From NCBI RefSeq assembly GCF_040515995.1, contig NZ_CP159485.1, positions 1,426,001 to 1,490,000 on the forward strand: a stretch of DNA of 64,000 nt, given 5' to 3'. Shown in pieces: positions 8,239 to 16,349 of this stretch (positions are counted from its first letter, which is position 1; the number at the start of each line of letters is the position of its first letter). The notes beneath the pieces were generated by a model, which was not told where the DNA came from, did not search any database, and saw only the letters and a program-made list of their open reading frames with translations. The position numbers and the translations under genes were made by a program. Source of the DNA: Proteinivorax hydrogeniformans. GTDB taxonomy: Bacteria; Bacillota; Proteinivoracia; Proteinivoracales; Proteinivoracaceae.

Positions 8239-9796
8239 TGTCAGATTCCTCCTTTTTAGGAGTAGAACCAGTCATCATGGCTCCCAGCTGGAACTCATCT
8301 ACTGTTTTAGCATCTACTATATCAATAATATTTCCATCATAGATTACCGCAATTCGATCACTTAGAGACATTACTTCGTGCAACTCAGCAGATACTACCA
8401 TAACTGCTTTGCCTTCATCTCGTTGTTCTATAATTCGTCTATGAATGAACTCAATCGCTCCTATATCAACCCCTCGTGTAGGCTGAGAAGCTATAAGAAA
8501 GTCTGGTTGTTGAGAAAACTCTCTTGCAATTATAACCTTTTGCTGATTTCCACCTGATAGCGCTCTAGCTTTAACATGACTTCCAGGTGTCCGAACGTCG
8601 TATTCAGGAATCAGCTTATCTGCATGGGCGTTTATTGCATTAAAATTCATATAAAATGGTTGGCTAAAAGGGCGAGTATCATGATAGCCCATGACCATAT
8701 TTTCAGCCAGATTGTAATCCAAAATCAGACCACGTTTATGACGATCTTCTGGAATATGCCCCACCTTCCACTTCTTAAATTGCATAGGAGTGGCTTTAGT
8801 TGCATCTTTGCCTTTAAGCGTAACCTTCCCTGAAGTTGCCTTTTTTAAGCCAGTTAAAATTTCCACTAGCTCACTTTGACCGTTACCTTCAACGCCAGCA
8901 AAGCCTAGAATTTCCCCTTCCTTTATGTCAAATGATACACCTTTTAATATGTTAACACCTCGACTATCCTTATAGGTGAGATTTTCTACTTTTAATACAA
9001 CATTTTTTGGCTGAGCTTCCTTTTTATCAACTTTTAAAAGAACATTCCTTCCTACCATAAGCTTTGCTATATCTTCTTCAGAAACCGATTCCGTTTCAAC
9101 AGTTCCCGTTGTTTTCCCTTGCCTAAGTACAGTAATTCTGTCAGAAATCGCTTTTACTTCTTTTAACTTATGGGTTATAAAAATGATTGTCTTTCCTTGG
9201 TCTTTAAGAGTTTTAAAAATTTCAAACAGCTCTTCAATCTCTTGAGGAGTTAAAACAGCTGTTGGCTCATCAAAAATAAGTAGGTCGGCACCTCTGTACA
9301 AAGTTTTTATAATTTCCACTCGCTGTTGCATTCCCACAGGGATTTCCTCGATGGTCTCATTTGGGTTTACTTTTAATCCATATTTATCTGAGATGCTTTT
9401 AACTTTTTTGGTAGCACTATTTTTATCAGTAAAAAGTCCAGCGACAGTCGGCTCGCTACCTAGCATTATATTTTCAGTTACAGTTAAAGGCTCAACTAGC
9501 ATAAAATGTTGGTGAACCATACCAATACCTAAATTGATTGAGGCCATAGGACCGTCTAAGGTAACTTTTTTTCCGTTGTAAAAAATTTCACCTTCTTCAG
9601 GTTGATACAGTCCATAGAGGATATTCATCAGTGTTGATTTTCCGGCTCCATTTTCCCCAACTAAGGCATGGATTTCACCTTTTTTAACCTCTAAATTAAC
9701 ATCATCATTGGCTTTTACACCTGGGAAAACTTTAGTAATGCCTTTCATTTGCAAAATTAATTCTTCTTTTAGCGCTTCTTTATTCTCTGAGGACAT
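8231..9796 (-). CDS. Nucleoside ABC transporter ATPase with two nucleotide-binding domains (NupO-like)
   Basis: 521 residues: two ABC cassettes fused head to tail. The first has GENGAGKST (Walker A), IPVGMQQRVEI (signature) and LLIFDEPT (Walker B). The second has the usual degenerate Walker A GVEGNGQSE, a signature ALSGGNQQK and LIASQPTRGVD. This is the normal architecture of sugar/nucleoside importers of the RbsA/MglA type, not a defect. SD AGGGGG precedes the ATG. A strong hairpin separates it from the receptor gene upstream. Confidence 0.93.
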   Translation of the reverse strand: MSSENKEALKEELILQMKGITKVFPGVKANDDVNLEVKKGEIHALVGENGAGKSTLMNILYGLYQPEEGEIFYNGKKVTLDGPMASINLGIGMVHQHFMLVEPLTVTENIMLGSEPTVAGLFTDKNSATKKVKSISDKYGLKVNPNETIEEIPVGMQQRVEIIKTLYRGADLLIFDEPTAVLTPQEIEELFEIFKTLKDQGKTIIFITHKLKEVKAISDRITVLRQGKTTGTVETESVSEEDIAKLMVGRNVLLKVDKKEAQPKNVVLKVENLTYKDSRGVNILKGVSFDIKEGEILGFAGVEGNGQSELVEILTGLKKATSGKVTLKGKDATKATPMQFKKWKVGHIPEDRHKRGLILDYNLAENMVMGYHDTRPFSQPFYMNFNAINAHADKLIPEYDVRTPGSHVKARALSGGNQQKVIIAREFSQQPDFLIASQPTRGVDIGAIEFIHRRIIEQRDEGKAVMVVSAELHEVMSLSDRIAVIYDGNIIDIVDAKTVDEFQLGAMMTGSTPKKEESDNE

Positions 9797-9857
9797 GCAA
9801 TTTCCCCCTAACGTTTGTTTTGATTACTAAGCATATGTAAAACTATATTTGTATAGA

Positions 9858-9891
9858 ATTACTGTCACACCTGTTTAGGTGTGACAGTAAT
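9858..9891 (-). repeat. Perfect 15-bp inverted repeat between receptor and ATPase genes
   Basis: ATTACTGTCACACCT (9858-9872) pairs perfectly with AGGTGTGACAGTAAT (9877-9891) around a GTTT/AAAC loop. No run of T follows on the minus strand, so it is not a classical terminator. In binding-protein operons such hairpins often protect the upstream receptor mRNA or lower expression of the downstream genes. Confidence 0.8.
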
Positions 9892-9902
9892 ATTGTAACC
9901 AT

Positions 9903-11012
9903 TTACTCTGTGTCTACTACAATTTCACCACTTATAATTTGCTGTCTTAGCTCCTCAATTGTCTCGGCATGCTCAGCTGTTACTGATTGCTTCATTTCTT
10001 GAATCGCCTCTAGCTGCTCTTGAGTGATTCTTTCAGTTTCAGCAGCATCTTCCTCTTCGATATCTAAATCTGTCAACGAGGTAAGACCAACGCCATCATC
10101 CGAAAGGTCAAAGATATAATCTTTACCTCCTTCAAAAGCATCGTTTACTACTGATTCTGTTATACTATACACTGCTGTGTCTACTCTTTTTAGCATACTA
10201 GCGATAACATATCCAGGCGCTACCATGTTTTGGTTAGAATCTACACCAATTGCATAAATTTCTTCATCTTCTGCTACCTCAAACAATCCAGTACCTGATC
10301 CTCCAGCTGCATGATAGATAACGTCTGCGCCTCTCTCTACTTGACCACGAGCTGTCTCACGGCCTCTTGCAATATCACCAAAATCACCTACATATCTTAC
10401 ATCGATGTCTACGTCAGGGTTTACATGTGTCGCTCCTTGCTCAAAACCAGCTTGGAACTGAGTAATTAGAGCAGACTCTACTCCACCCATAAAACCAATT
10501 GTGTTAACTTCGGTAACAAGAGCTGCTAAAGCACCTGCAAGAAAAGACCCTTCATGCTGTGCAAAGTTTAGTGTAGCTACATTATCAGGAATTTCAGCAT
10601 AACCGCCATCTACGATAGCAAAGTTTATGTGGTCCATATCTTCAGCTACTTCTTTTAAAGTATCCTGCATCTGGAAGCCTACGCCTATTACAAGATCATA
10701 GTCTTGCTCAGCAAAACGTCTAAGAGCATTTTCATCTTCCGCTGAATCTTCTGGCTCAATGTAATCAAACTCGATGCCTAGGTCTTGTTCTGCCTGCTCT
10801 AATCCTCTGTAAGCTGCATCGTTAAATGATTGATCACCAAGACCTCCTGTAGAAAGCACCAATCCAACTCTTGTTGGATCTTCTGCAACACCATTTTCGG
10901 CGCCGTTTTCATCTGCACCATTATCATCGGTGTCTGAACCTGTTCCGCAACCAGCTAGTGCAAATGTAAGCACCATCATGGAAGCTAAAATCAAAATTAA
11001 TGACTTTTTCAA
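9903..11012 (-). CDS. BMP/PnrA-family nucleoside-binding lipoprotein (NupN-like)
   Basis: About 369 residues. A lipoprotein signal (MKKSLILILASMMV...) ends in the lipobox LAGC, followed by an acidic Asp/Gly/Asn/Glu linker that serves as a tether. The rest is the periplasmic-binding-protein fold of the Bmp/Med/PnrA family: GLVLSTGGLGDQSFND, GVGFQM, GGVES, HAAGGSG, IGVDSNQ. It captures nucleosides outside the membrane and hands them to the permeases. Start set at the TTG at 11012 because AAGGGGG lies shortly upstream and the encoded signal peptide then begins normally; an in-frame ATG 51 bases earlier would put an unlikely extension before it. The C terminus is rich in Gln/Glu and probably helical. 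Confidence 0.92.
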   Translation of the reverse strand: MKKSLILILASMMVLTFALAGCGTGSDTDDNGADENGAENGVAEDPTRVGLVLSTGGLGDQSFNDAAYRGLEQAEQDLGIEFDYIEPEDSAEDENALRRFAEQDYDLVIGVGFQMQDTLKEVAEDMDHINFAIVDGGYAEIPDNVATLNFAQHEGSFLAGALAALVTEVNTIGFMGGVESALITQFQAGFEQGATHVNPDVDIDVRYVGDFGDIARGRETARGQVERGADVIYHAAGGSGTGLFEVAEDEEIYAIGVDSNQNMVAPGYVIASMLKRVDTAVYSITESVVNDAFEGGKDYIFDLSDDGVGLTSLTDLDIEEEDAAETERITQEQLEAIQEMKQSVTAEHAETIEELRQQIISGEIVVDTE

Positions 11013-11048
11013 CAAAATTACCCCCTTGAATTTTTTAGGTTTATTAAC

Positions 11049-11067
11049 TAAGGTGAAATTCACCTTA
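11049..11067. promoter_or_regulatory. Perfect palindrome between gntR stop and the receptor gene
   Basis: TAAGGTGAA-A-TTCACCTTA, 9-bp arms around one base. It lies just past the gntR stop (11072) and 37 bases before the receptor start. No T-run follows, so it may be an operator or an mRNA hairpin; which one cannot be told here. Confidence 0.45.
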
Positions 11068-11071
11068 AAAT

Positions 11072-11809
11072 TTAGACTCTTTTACGAATGACCTGAAACT
11101 TAAAGCGATCACTTTTGAAATAGTTTTCAGAATACAATACTGGAGAATTTTCTTTTGTGTAATGAACTTGTTCTAAAAGTAGTATCGGATCTTTATTTAT
11201 TTTTCCCAAATACTCTCCTAATAACTCATCAGCTATAACAGGTACTATTTCAGTTATGGCATAGCTAATATTTATAGAATATTTTTGTTTAAGCAAATCC
11301 AGCAAAGAATTTTCTAGGCTTTTAAAATCTTCTAAATCAAAGCTTGCCGAGGCCTTGATACTATCTACACAATAAACTACAGGTTCACCATCGGCAGTTC
11401 TTATGCGCTTAATTTGCACAACCTTTTCGCCATTAGAGAGGCCAAGCTTTTCTTTAACTATCTCTGAAGGCGTTGCATAATTAAACTTAATCAACTTAGT
11501 GCCTGCTCTATAGTTTAGGGACTCTATGTCATAAGTAACAGAGTTTAATTTCTCTATACCGCTTTTGATTGTCGATTTAGGAGAGTTTACAAATGTGCCA
11601 ATCCCATGCTTACGAATTAACACACCTTCTTCCTCAAGGACCCTTAACGCTTCTCTTAAAGTAGGTCTGCTAACACCAAAAAGCTTTGATAACTCAAACT
11701 CTGATGGTAACTTACTATCTAATGGATAGGTCCCTTTTTTTATCATTTCCAAAAGACGATCTTTTACTAATAAATATAGTGGTCTAGAATCCGGCTTTAC
11801 TGCAACCAT
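11072..11809 (-). CDS. GntR-family (HutC/UTRA) transcription regulator
   Basis: 245 residues. An N-terminal winged helix (about 10-75, KLPSEFELSKLFGVSRPTL, then ALRVLEEEGVLIRKHGIGTFV) and a C-terminal UTRA ligand-binding domain (about 95-240), the HutC subfamily. Position directly downstream of ftsK/spoIIIE mirrors B. subtilis ymfC. The same order places it upstream of the nucleoside transporter genes, so it probably controls them and itself; the ligand is unknown. SD GAGAGGG precedes the ATG. Three copies of a 7-base motif occur in its upstream region. Confidence 0.88.
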   Translation of the reverse strand: MVAVKPDSRPLYLLVKDRLLEMIKKGTYPLDSKLPSEFELSKLFGVSRPTLREALRVLEEEGVLIRKHGIGTFVNSPKSTIKSGIEKLNSVTYDIESLNYRAGTKLIKFNYATPSEIVKEKLGLSNGEKVVQIKRIRTADGEPVVYCVDSIKASASFDLEDFKSLENSLLDLLKQKYSINISYAITEIVPVIADELLGEYLGKINKDPILLLEQVHYTKENSPVLYSENYFKSDRFKFQVIRKRV

Positions 11810-11828
11810 AACTTCCCTCTCCCTTAAC

Positions 11829-11888
11829 CAAATGATAGCTTAAAACCTCAAATGATAGTTTATATGTTAGATGTCAAACGTCTATCAT
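11829..11888 (-). promoter_or_regulatory. Promoter region of gntR with repeated CTATCAT sites
   Basis: On the minus strand CTATCATTTG occurs twice exactly 20 bp apart (plus-strand 11849-11858 and 11829-11838), and a third copy in inverse orientation (ATGATAG) at 11888-11882. A consensus -35 TTGACA lies between them at 11877-11872, but the bases 17 downstream (CATTTG) are a poor -10. The phased repeats suggest an operator, perhaps for the GntR protein itself. Confidence 0.5.
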
Positions 11889-11929
11889 CTTCCTCGTTTA
11901 TATTCGACATTATTTTTATATTTCCTTCT

Positions 11930-14245
11930 TTAGTTTAATATTTTTTCAAGATTATTTTTAGAAATTAAAACTTCTCTTGCTTTACTTCCTTCAAACCCAC
12001 CAACTATCCCCATTTTCTCTAAGTCATCAATTATTCTAGCTGCTCTATTATATCCAATTCTAAAGCGTCGCTGTAGCAATGAAATCGATGCCTGCTGATT
12101 TTCAACTACAAGCTCAGCTGCGTCATTAAAAAGATCATCAAGCTCTTCTGATTTTTGCACTTCCTCACTACTTACTTCGAATTTTTCATCATAAGTAGGC
12201 TGTTGATTCTCTTTGACAAATTCAACTAGCTTCTCAACTTCTTCATCGTCTATATAAGAGCTTTGGGCTCTTAACGGTTTAGAAGCTCCTACAGGGTAAA
12301 AAAGCATGTCCCCTTTTCCTAAAAGCTTTTCTGCACCACCAGCATCTAAAATAGTTCTAGAATCAGCACCAGAAGACACTGCAAAAGCAATACGAGAAGT
12401 AATGTTAGCTTTGATTATACCAGTTATTACGTCTACAGATGGGCGTTGTGTTGCCACTACTAAGTGGATTCCAGCAGCCCTGGCCTTTTGAGCAAGCCTA
12501 CATATGCAATCTTCTACTTCGTTAGATGCTACCATCATAAGGTCAGCTAGCTCATCGATAATTACAAAAATATAAGGCATTTTTTCATCTTCATCTGTTT
12601 TACTATGAGCATTGTATTTTGCTATATCTTTAACATTTAATGAAGCAAATTTTGCATACCTGTCTTCCATTTCTTTAACCATCTTTTTTAAGGCATATGA
12701 TGCATTTTTGGGATCGGTAACTACAGGAGATAATAAATGAGGAATTCCATTATAAACATTAAGCTCCACCACCTTAGGGTCTATCATTAAAAATTTAACT
12801 TCATCAGGTTTAGCTTTAAACAAAATGCTCGCTATAAGAGAATTTATACAAACACTTTTACCTGCACCAGTTGCCCCAGCTACAAGTAGATGTGGCATTT
12901 GTTTAAAATCGGCAATAATCGGCTGGCCGGAGATATCTTTTCCTAGTCCGATAGAAAGTTTTGATGAACTATTTTCAAACTCTTCGCACTCTAGGACTTC
13001 TCTAAGGTATACTGTAGTTTTAGAAGTGTTTGGGACTTCTATTCCTATAGCAGACTTTCCTGGTATGGGTGCCTCAATGCGAATATCTGCGGAGGCTAGG
13101 TTTAGGGCAAGGTCATCGCTTAAATTTAAAATCTTACTGACCTTGACACCAACAGACGGTTGTAATTCAAACCTTGTTATTGTCGGGCCCCTGTGAATGT
13201 GAGTAATTTTTGCTTTAACACCAAAACTATTTAGTGTTTCAATTAACCTTTTGCCTTGTTGTTGAATATCAACTTTTTTGCTATTTTCTTTTAACCTAAT
13301 TGCTTTTTGCAAAATGTCTAAGGTCGGCAATTTATATGGTTTTATAGGAGCTTGAACACTTTTATCTTCTGTCATAGACTTTTTCACCGTAGGAGTTGAT
13401 TTAGTTTTTCTCTCCGATTGAGGGAAGGATATAACTACTGAACCATCTTTAGTTGTAGCGGTTGGAGCATCATCTATATCAATAGCAGAGTCATCACTAT
13501 CTGCACTTTGAGGTTGCTCATAGTCTTCAATTGTATAGCTTTCATCATATATACCATCATCCATGTAATTTTCTGTCTCTTCTTCTATGTCATCTACAGC
13601 GCTTAATTCATCATCTTTTTTAGAGCTAGACAAATAGCTTTTAAAGCTTTCTACAGTATTTTTTGAGATGTTAGCTATTACTTTGACAAAATATACTAAT
13701 GATCTTTTAAAGAACTCAAAAGCCTTTTTTAATATGGAAGAAATGGATATGTCTATTAGTAACACAACACCGATAACCATAAACGAGATTACTGTTATAA
13801 GCGTTCCGATGTACCCAAATCCTTGAAGAAATATAGAGGCTAAAATTGCGCCAAGAATTCCTCCTCCTTCACCCTGTATTCCAATGTCCCATAAGTTTTT
13901 AAAAGAGTACTCTTCCATTCCCTCCGCAGCCATAATATGGGCAGATAGTAAAAAACAAAAAAACAAAATCAAAGATCCTAATAGCCTGCCAGTAAGTTTA
14001 AGTGAACTGTCATCTTTAAACATCAACTTTATACTATAGATAAACAAAAATAGCGGTATTACCACAGATGTTTTTCCTGCTAAGGTAACCAAAGTATTAT
14101 GAACAAATAGCCCTATCTGTCCAACTTGGTTAGGAACTAAAAGGCTTGCTACTGCCAAACCCGAAAACGTAGCTAAGATTACAGCATAAATTTCTTTTTC
14201 AAATATTTTTTTGTTTTTACGTTTTCTCTTTCTTTTTGGCGACAT
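11930..14245 (-). CDS. ftsK: DNA translocase FtsK/SpoIIIE
   Basis: 771 residues, the usual Firmicute length. About four membrane segments near the N terminus (about 18-170) after a very basic start, an acidic low-complexity linker (about 215-270), the RecA-like motor with Walker A GATGAGKS and Walker [12 protein letters not shown] plus [13 protein letters not shown], and a C-terminal gamma winged helix (about 705-771) that reads the KOPS/SRS sequences. It pumps DNA through the division or spore septum during chromosome segregation. In B. subtilis the gene at this locus is spoIIIE, so the name spoIIIE is equally suitable. It follows uppP by 16 bases. Confidence 0.95.
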   Translation of the reverse strand: MSPKRKRKRKNKKIFEKEIYAVILATFSGLAVASLLVPNQVGQIGLFVHNTLVTLAGKTSVVIPLFLFIYSIKLMFKDDSSLKLTGRLLGSLILFFCFLLSAHIMAAEGMEEYSFKNLWDIGIQGEGGGILGAILASIFLQGFGYIGTLITVISFMVIGVVLLIDISISSILKKAFEFFKRSLVYFVKVIANISKNTVESFKSYLSSSKKDDELSAVDDIEEETENYMDDGIYDESYTIEDYEQPQSADSDDSAIDIDDAPTATTKDGSVVISFPQSERKTKSTPTVKKSMTEDKSVQAPIKPYKLPTLDILQKAIRLKENSKKVDIQQQGKRLIETLNSFGVKAKITHIHRGPTITRFELQPSVGVKVSKILNLSDDLALNLASADIRIEAPIPGKSAIGIEVPNTSKTTVYLREVLECEEFENSSSKLSIGLGKDISGQPIIADFKQMPHLLVAGATGAGKSVCINSLIASILFKAKPDEVKFLMIDPKVVELNVYNGIPHLLSPVVTDPKNASYALKKMVKEMEDRYAKFASLNVKDIAKYNAHSKTDEDEKMPYIFVIIDELADLMMVASNEVEDCICRLAQKARAAGIHLVVATQRPSVDVITGIIKANITSRIAFAVSSGADSRTILDAGGAEKLLGKGDMLFYPVGASKPLRAQSSYIDDEEVEKLVEFVKENQQPTYDEKFEVSSEEVQKSEELDDLFNDAAELVVENQQASISLLQRRFRIGYNRAARIIDDLEKMGIVGGFEGSKAREVLISKNNLEKILN

Positions 14246-14261
14246 ATAATCCTCTCCTTAA

Positions 14262-15092
14262 TTAAAATGCTGCCAATACAAGAACAGTTATACCCACTAC
14301 CCAACAATAAAATGAAAAATAGTATAATTTACCCCTGTTCAATATTGAAACCAACCATTTAATTGCAACAATCCCAGAAATTGCAGCAACTAAAAAGCCA
14401 ACTATATATGGCAAAATCAAGTCTTTTTCAAAGCCTAATTTAAGTGCGTCGATTAGCTCTAGTAGGGTAGCACCTAATATGGCGGGAATTGATAAAATAA
14501 AAGAAAACCTTATAGCGGTTTCTCTATTTAAACCTGAAAAAATCGCACCTGCTATAGTGGACCCTGATCTGGAAATACCCGGAAATATCGCAAAACTTTG
14601 GAAAAGTCCAACTAAGATACTATCTTTAACTTTCATTTTTTCAATTCCTTTATCTTTTGGTTTTACAATACTAGTTAAAAATAAAATCCCACCAGTTACA
14701 AGAAGCATAAAGCCAACCATAGTAACATTGGAGTATGCTCCTTTGAAAAAGTCTTCAAATGCAAGTCCAATACCCGCTGTTACGATAGTCGCTATAATCA
14801 GTAGTATGATAAAGTATCTTTCTTGTTTATATTTAAGAGTATCAAAGTCGGGTGTTTTTAGCAAAACTTTTGGGAAAGTAAATGCAGCTTTTATTAACGA
14901 TATAATATCTTTCCAAAAAACCCAAAAAACAGATGCCAAAGTCCCAAAATGCAGCACTACTTCGAAAGTTATCCCCGGTTGATCTATGCCTAACAAAGAC
15001 TGAGCAAGCACTAGGTGTCCAGAGCTACTAACTGGTATGAACTCAGTTAGTCCCTGTATTAACCCAACTATTAAAGCATGTAGTAATGACAT
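14262..15092 (-). CDS. uppP: Undecaprenyl-diphosphate phosphatase
   Basis: 276 residues with about eight membrane segments; BacA/UppP type. It recycles undecaprenyl diphosphate to the monophosphate carrier for cell-wall synthesis and gives bacitracin tolerance. The two family signatures are intact: GLTEFIPVSSSGH near residue 13 and PGISRSGST near residue 170. SD GGAGGGGAAG precedes the ATG. First gene of a unit with ftsK. Confidence 0.96.
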   Translation of the reverse strand: MSLLHALIVGLIQGLTEFIPVSSSGHLVLAQSLLGIDQPGITFEVVLHFGTLASVFWVFWKDIISLIKAAFTFPKVLLKTPDFDTLKYKQERYFIILLIIATIVTAGIGLAFEDFFKGAYSNVTMVGFMLLVTGGILFLTSIVKPKDKGIEKMKVKDSILVGLFQSFAIFPGISRSGSTIAGAIFSGLNRETAIRFSFILSIPAILGATLLELIDALKLGFEKDLILPYIVGFLVAAISGIVAIKWLVSILNRGKLYYFSFYCWVVGITVLVLAAF

Positions 15093-15134
15093 ATCTTCCC
15101 CTCCACTTTAGTATTTACATCTAATTCCAAAAAA

Positions 15135-15143
15135 ATTATATCA
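15135..15143 (-). promoter_or_regulatory. Candidate extended -10 promoter for uppP-ftsK
   Basis: Minus strand TGATATAAT, an extended -10 with a perfect TATAAT hexamer, 42 bases before the uppP ATG. The -35 region is T-rich without a clear match. Confidence 0.55.
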
Positions 15144-15184
15144 CACTAATGGGAATAAAAAAAGATACAGTAAGCCAACTCTCA

Positions 15185-15245
15185 CTATAAGAATAAAAAG
15201 AAGCTGTCTCAGAAACAGGTTTCGTTCCTTAAGAGGCAGCTTCTT
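15185..15245 (-). terminator. Terminator of the tepA-ylzJ-like unit
   Basis: AAGAAGCTGTCTC (15198-15210) pairs with GAGGCAGCTTCTT (15233-15245), 13 bp with one G-T pair, followed on the minus strand by TTTTTATTC. It lies 3 bases past the YlzJ-like stop. Confidence 0.88.
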
Positions 15246-15248
15246 TAA

Positions 15249-15467
15249 TTAACCTTTAAAGTTTATTATAGATCCCGGTTGAAAAAGAGGGTTTAGATAG
15301 TTTTGACAGTCGGAGCTTATAACCCGAACTACTTTATACCCTTCTTCTAATTTTTCTGTTTGTAAAATAGTGTTTCCTTCTAGATGGATCTCATGTAACT
15401 GCTTAGGTTCTACACTATGGTCATAAAGGGCATGTTCTGGCATGGGAGTGTACAACAATGAACTCAA
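15249..15467 (-). CDS. YlzJ-like protein
   Basis: 72 residues, the size of the YlzJ family: LLYTPMPEHALYD at the start, EEGYKVVRVISSD in the middle and NYLNPLFQPGSII near the end are the conserved blocks. Function unknown. In Bacillus ylzJ is also found directly after tepA, as here (13-base gap). The start is a TTG at 15467 behind GAGGGGTG; another TTG three codons later (15458) is possible. Confidence 0.82.
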   Translation of the reverse strand: MSSLLYTPMPEHALYDHSVEPKQLHEIHLEGNTILQTEKLEEGYKVVRVISSDCQNYLNPLFQPGSIINFKG

Positions 15468-15480
15468 AAAATCACCCCTC

Positions 15481-16227
15481 TTATTGAATGTTATTTGTTT
15501 GCGACATTAATTCTCTCAGTTTGCTAACACTAGAGTCTAGCCCACCTACAGTGTCTATAAGACCATTTTTAACTGCGTCTGGTCCAACAAGAACTGTACC
15601 AATATCCCTAGCTAACTCTCCTGTTTGGAACATTAATTCTTTAAACCTGCCTTCAGTCATTCGAGAGTTTTCTGCAACAAAACGAATAATCCTTTCTTGC
15701 ATCTTATCAAGATATTCGTATGTTTGAGGAACGCTAACCACAAGACCTGTTAATCTTACAGGATGAATTGTCATGGTTGCTGTTTCAGCAATTACAGAAT
15801 AATCTGTGGAGACTGCTATAGGTACTCCTATACTGTGGCCTCCTCCTAGTACCAAAGAGACAGTTGGTTTGGAGATGGTCTTTACCATTTCAGAGATTGC
15901 CAATCCTGCTTCTACATCGCCCCCAACTGTGTTTAGTATAAGCAATAACCCCTTAATATTTGGGTTTTGTTCCACAGCTACAAGTTGAGGTATTATGTGC
16001 TCGTACTTTGTAGTTTTGTTTTGTGGTGGTAAAACTTGATGGCCCTCTACCTGACCTATTATCGGCATCACGTGTATGCTTTTGTCCATATCAGGTATGT
16101 TAATTTGCCCCACTTGTTGAATGTTGTTTATCTTTTGGTTCATTTGAGGTGGCTGCTGTGGCGGGGTGGGTTGCTGAGGTTGCGCCGGTTGTGCTGGATT
16201 GGGGTTATTGTTATCTAAATTTTTCAA
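15481..16227 (-). CDS. tepA: ClpP-like serine protease TepA (translocation-enhancing protein)
   Basis: About 248 residues. A ClpP/crotonase fold with the nucleophile Ser in GGGHSIG (about 130) and a likely catalytic His in TMTIHPVRL (about 155); [14 protein letters not shown] is the conserved strand/helix that precedes them. B. subtilis TepA (YmfB) has been linked to protein export and spore development; the exact substrate is unclear. The N terminus holds a Pro/Gln-rich stretch (about 8-35). Start: the frame opens at GTG 16236, but that codon overlaps the SD GGAGTG; a TTG at 16227 has proper spacing and is used. Confidence 0.85.
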   Translation of the reverse strand: MKNLDNNNPNPAQPAQPQQPTPPQQPPQMNQKINNIQQVGQINIPDMDKSIHVMPIIGQVEGHQVLPPQNKTTKYEHIIPQLVAVEQNPNIKGLLLILNTVGGDVEAGLAISEMVKTISKPTVSLVLGGGHSIGVPIAVSTDYSVIAETATMTIHPVRLTGLVVSVPQTYEYLDKMQERIIRFVAENSRMTEGRFKELMFQTGELARDIGTVLVGPDAVKNGLIDTVGGLDSSVSKLRELMSQTNNIQ

Positions 16228-16298
16228 ACTAATCACTCCTTAAGCATTGTAATTAAGCCTATGGTTATTTTTTGTTACAACACTGTTTTATATTCAAT

Positions 16299-16344
16299 TA
16301 AATAAATAAAAACCCCTTGAAGCTTTAAATAGCCTCAAAGGGTT
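16299..16344 (-). terminator. Terminator of the RNase J gene
   Basis: AACCCTTTGAGGC and GCTTCAAGGGGTT (minus strand, 16344-16311) pair around an A/T-rich loop, followed by TTTTATTTATTT. It begins 6 bases past the stop at 16350. Confidence 0.88.
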
Positions 16345-16349
16345 AATGG

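Noticed and set aside
8231-9796. Degenerate second Walker A in the ABC ATPase as a sign of decay
   Set aside because: GxxGxGxSE in the second cassette is normal for the RbsA/MglA/NupO type.
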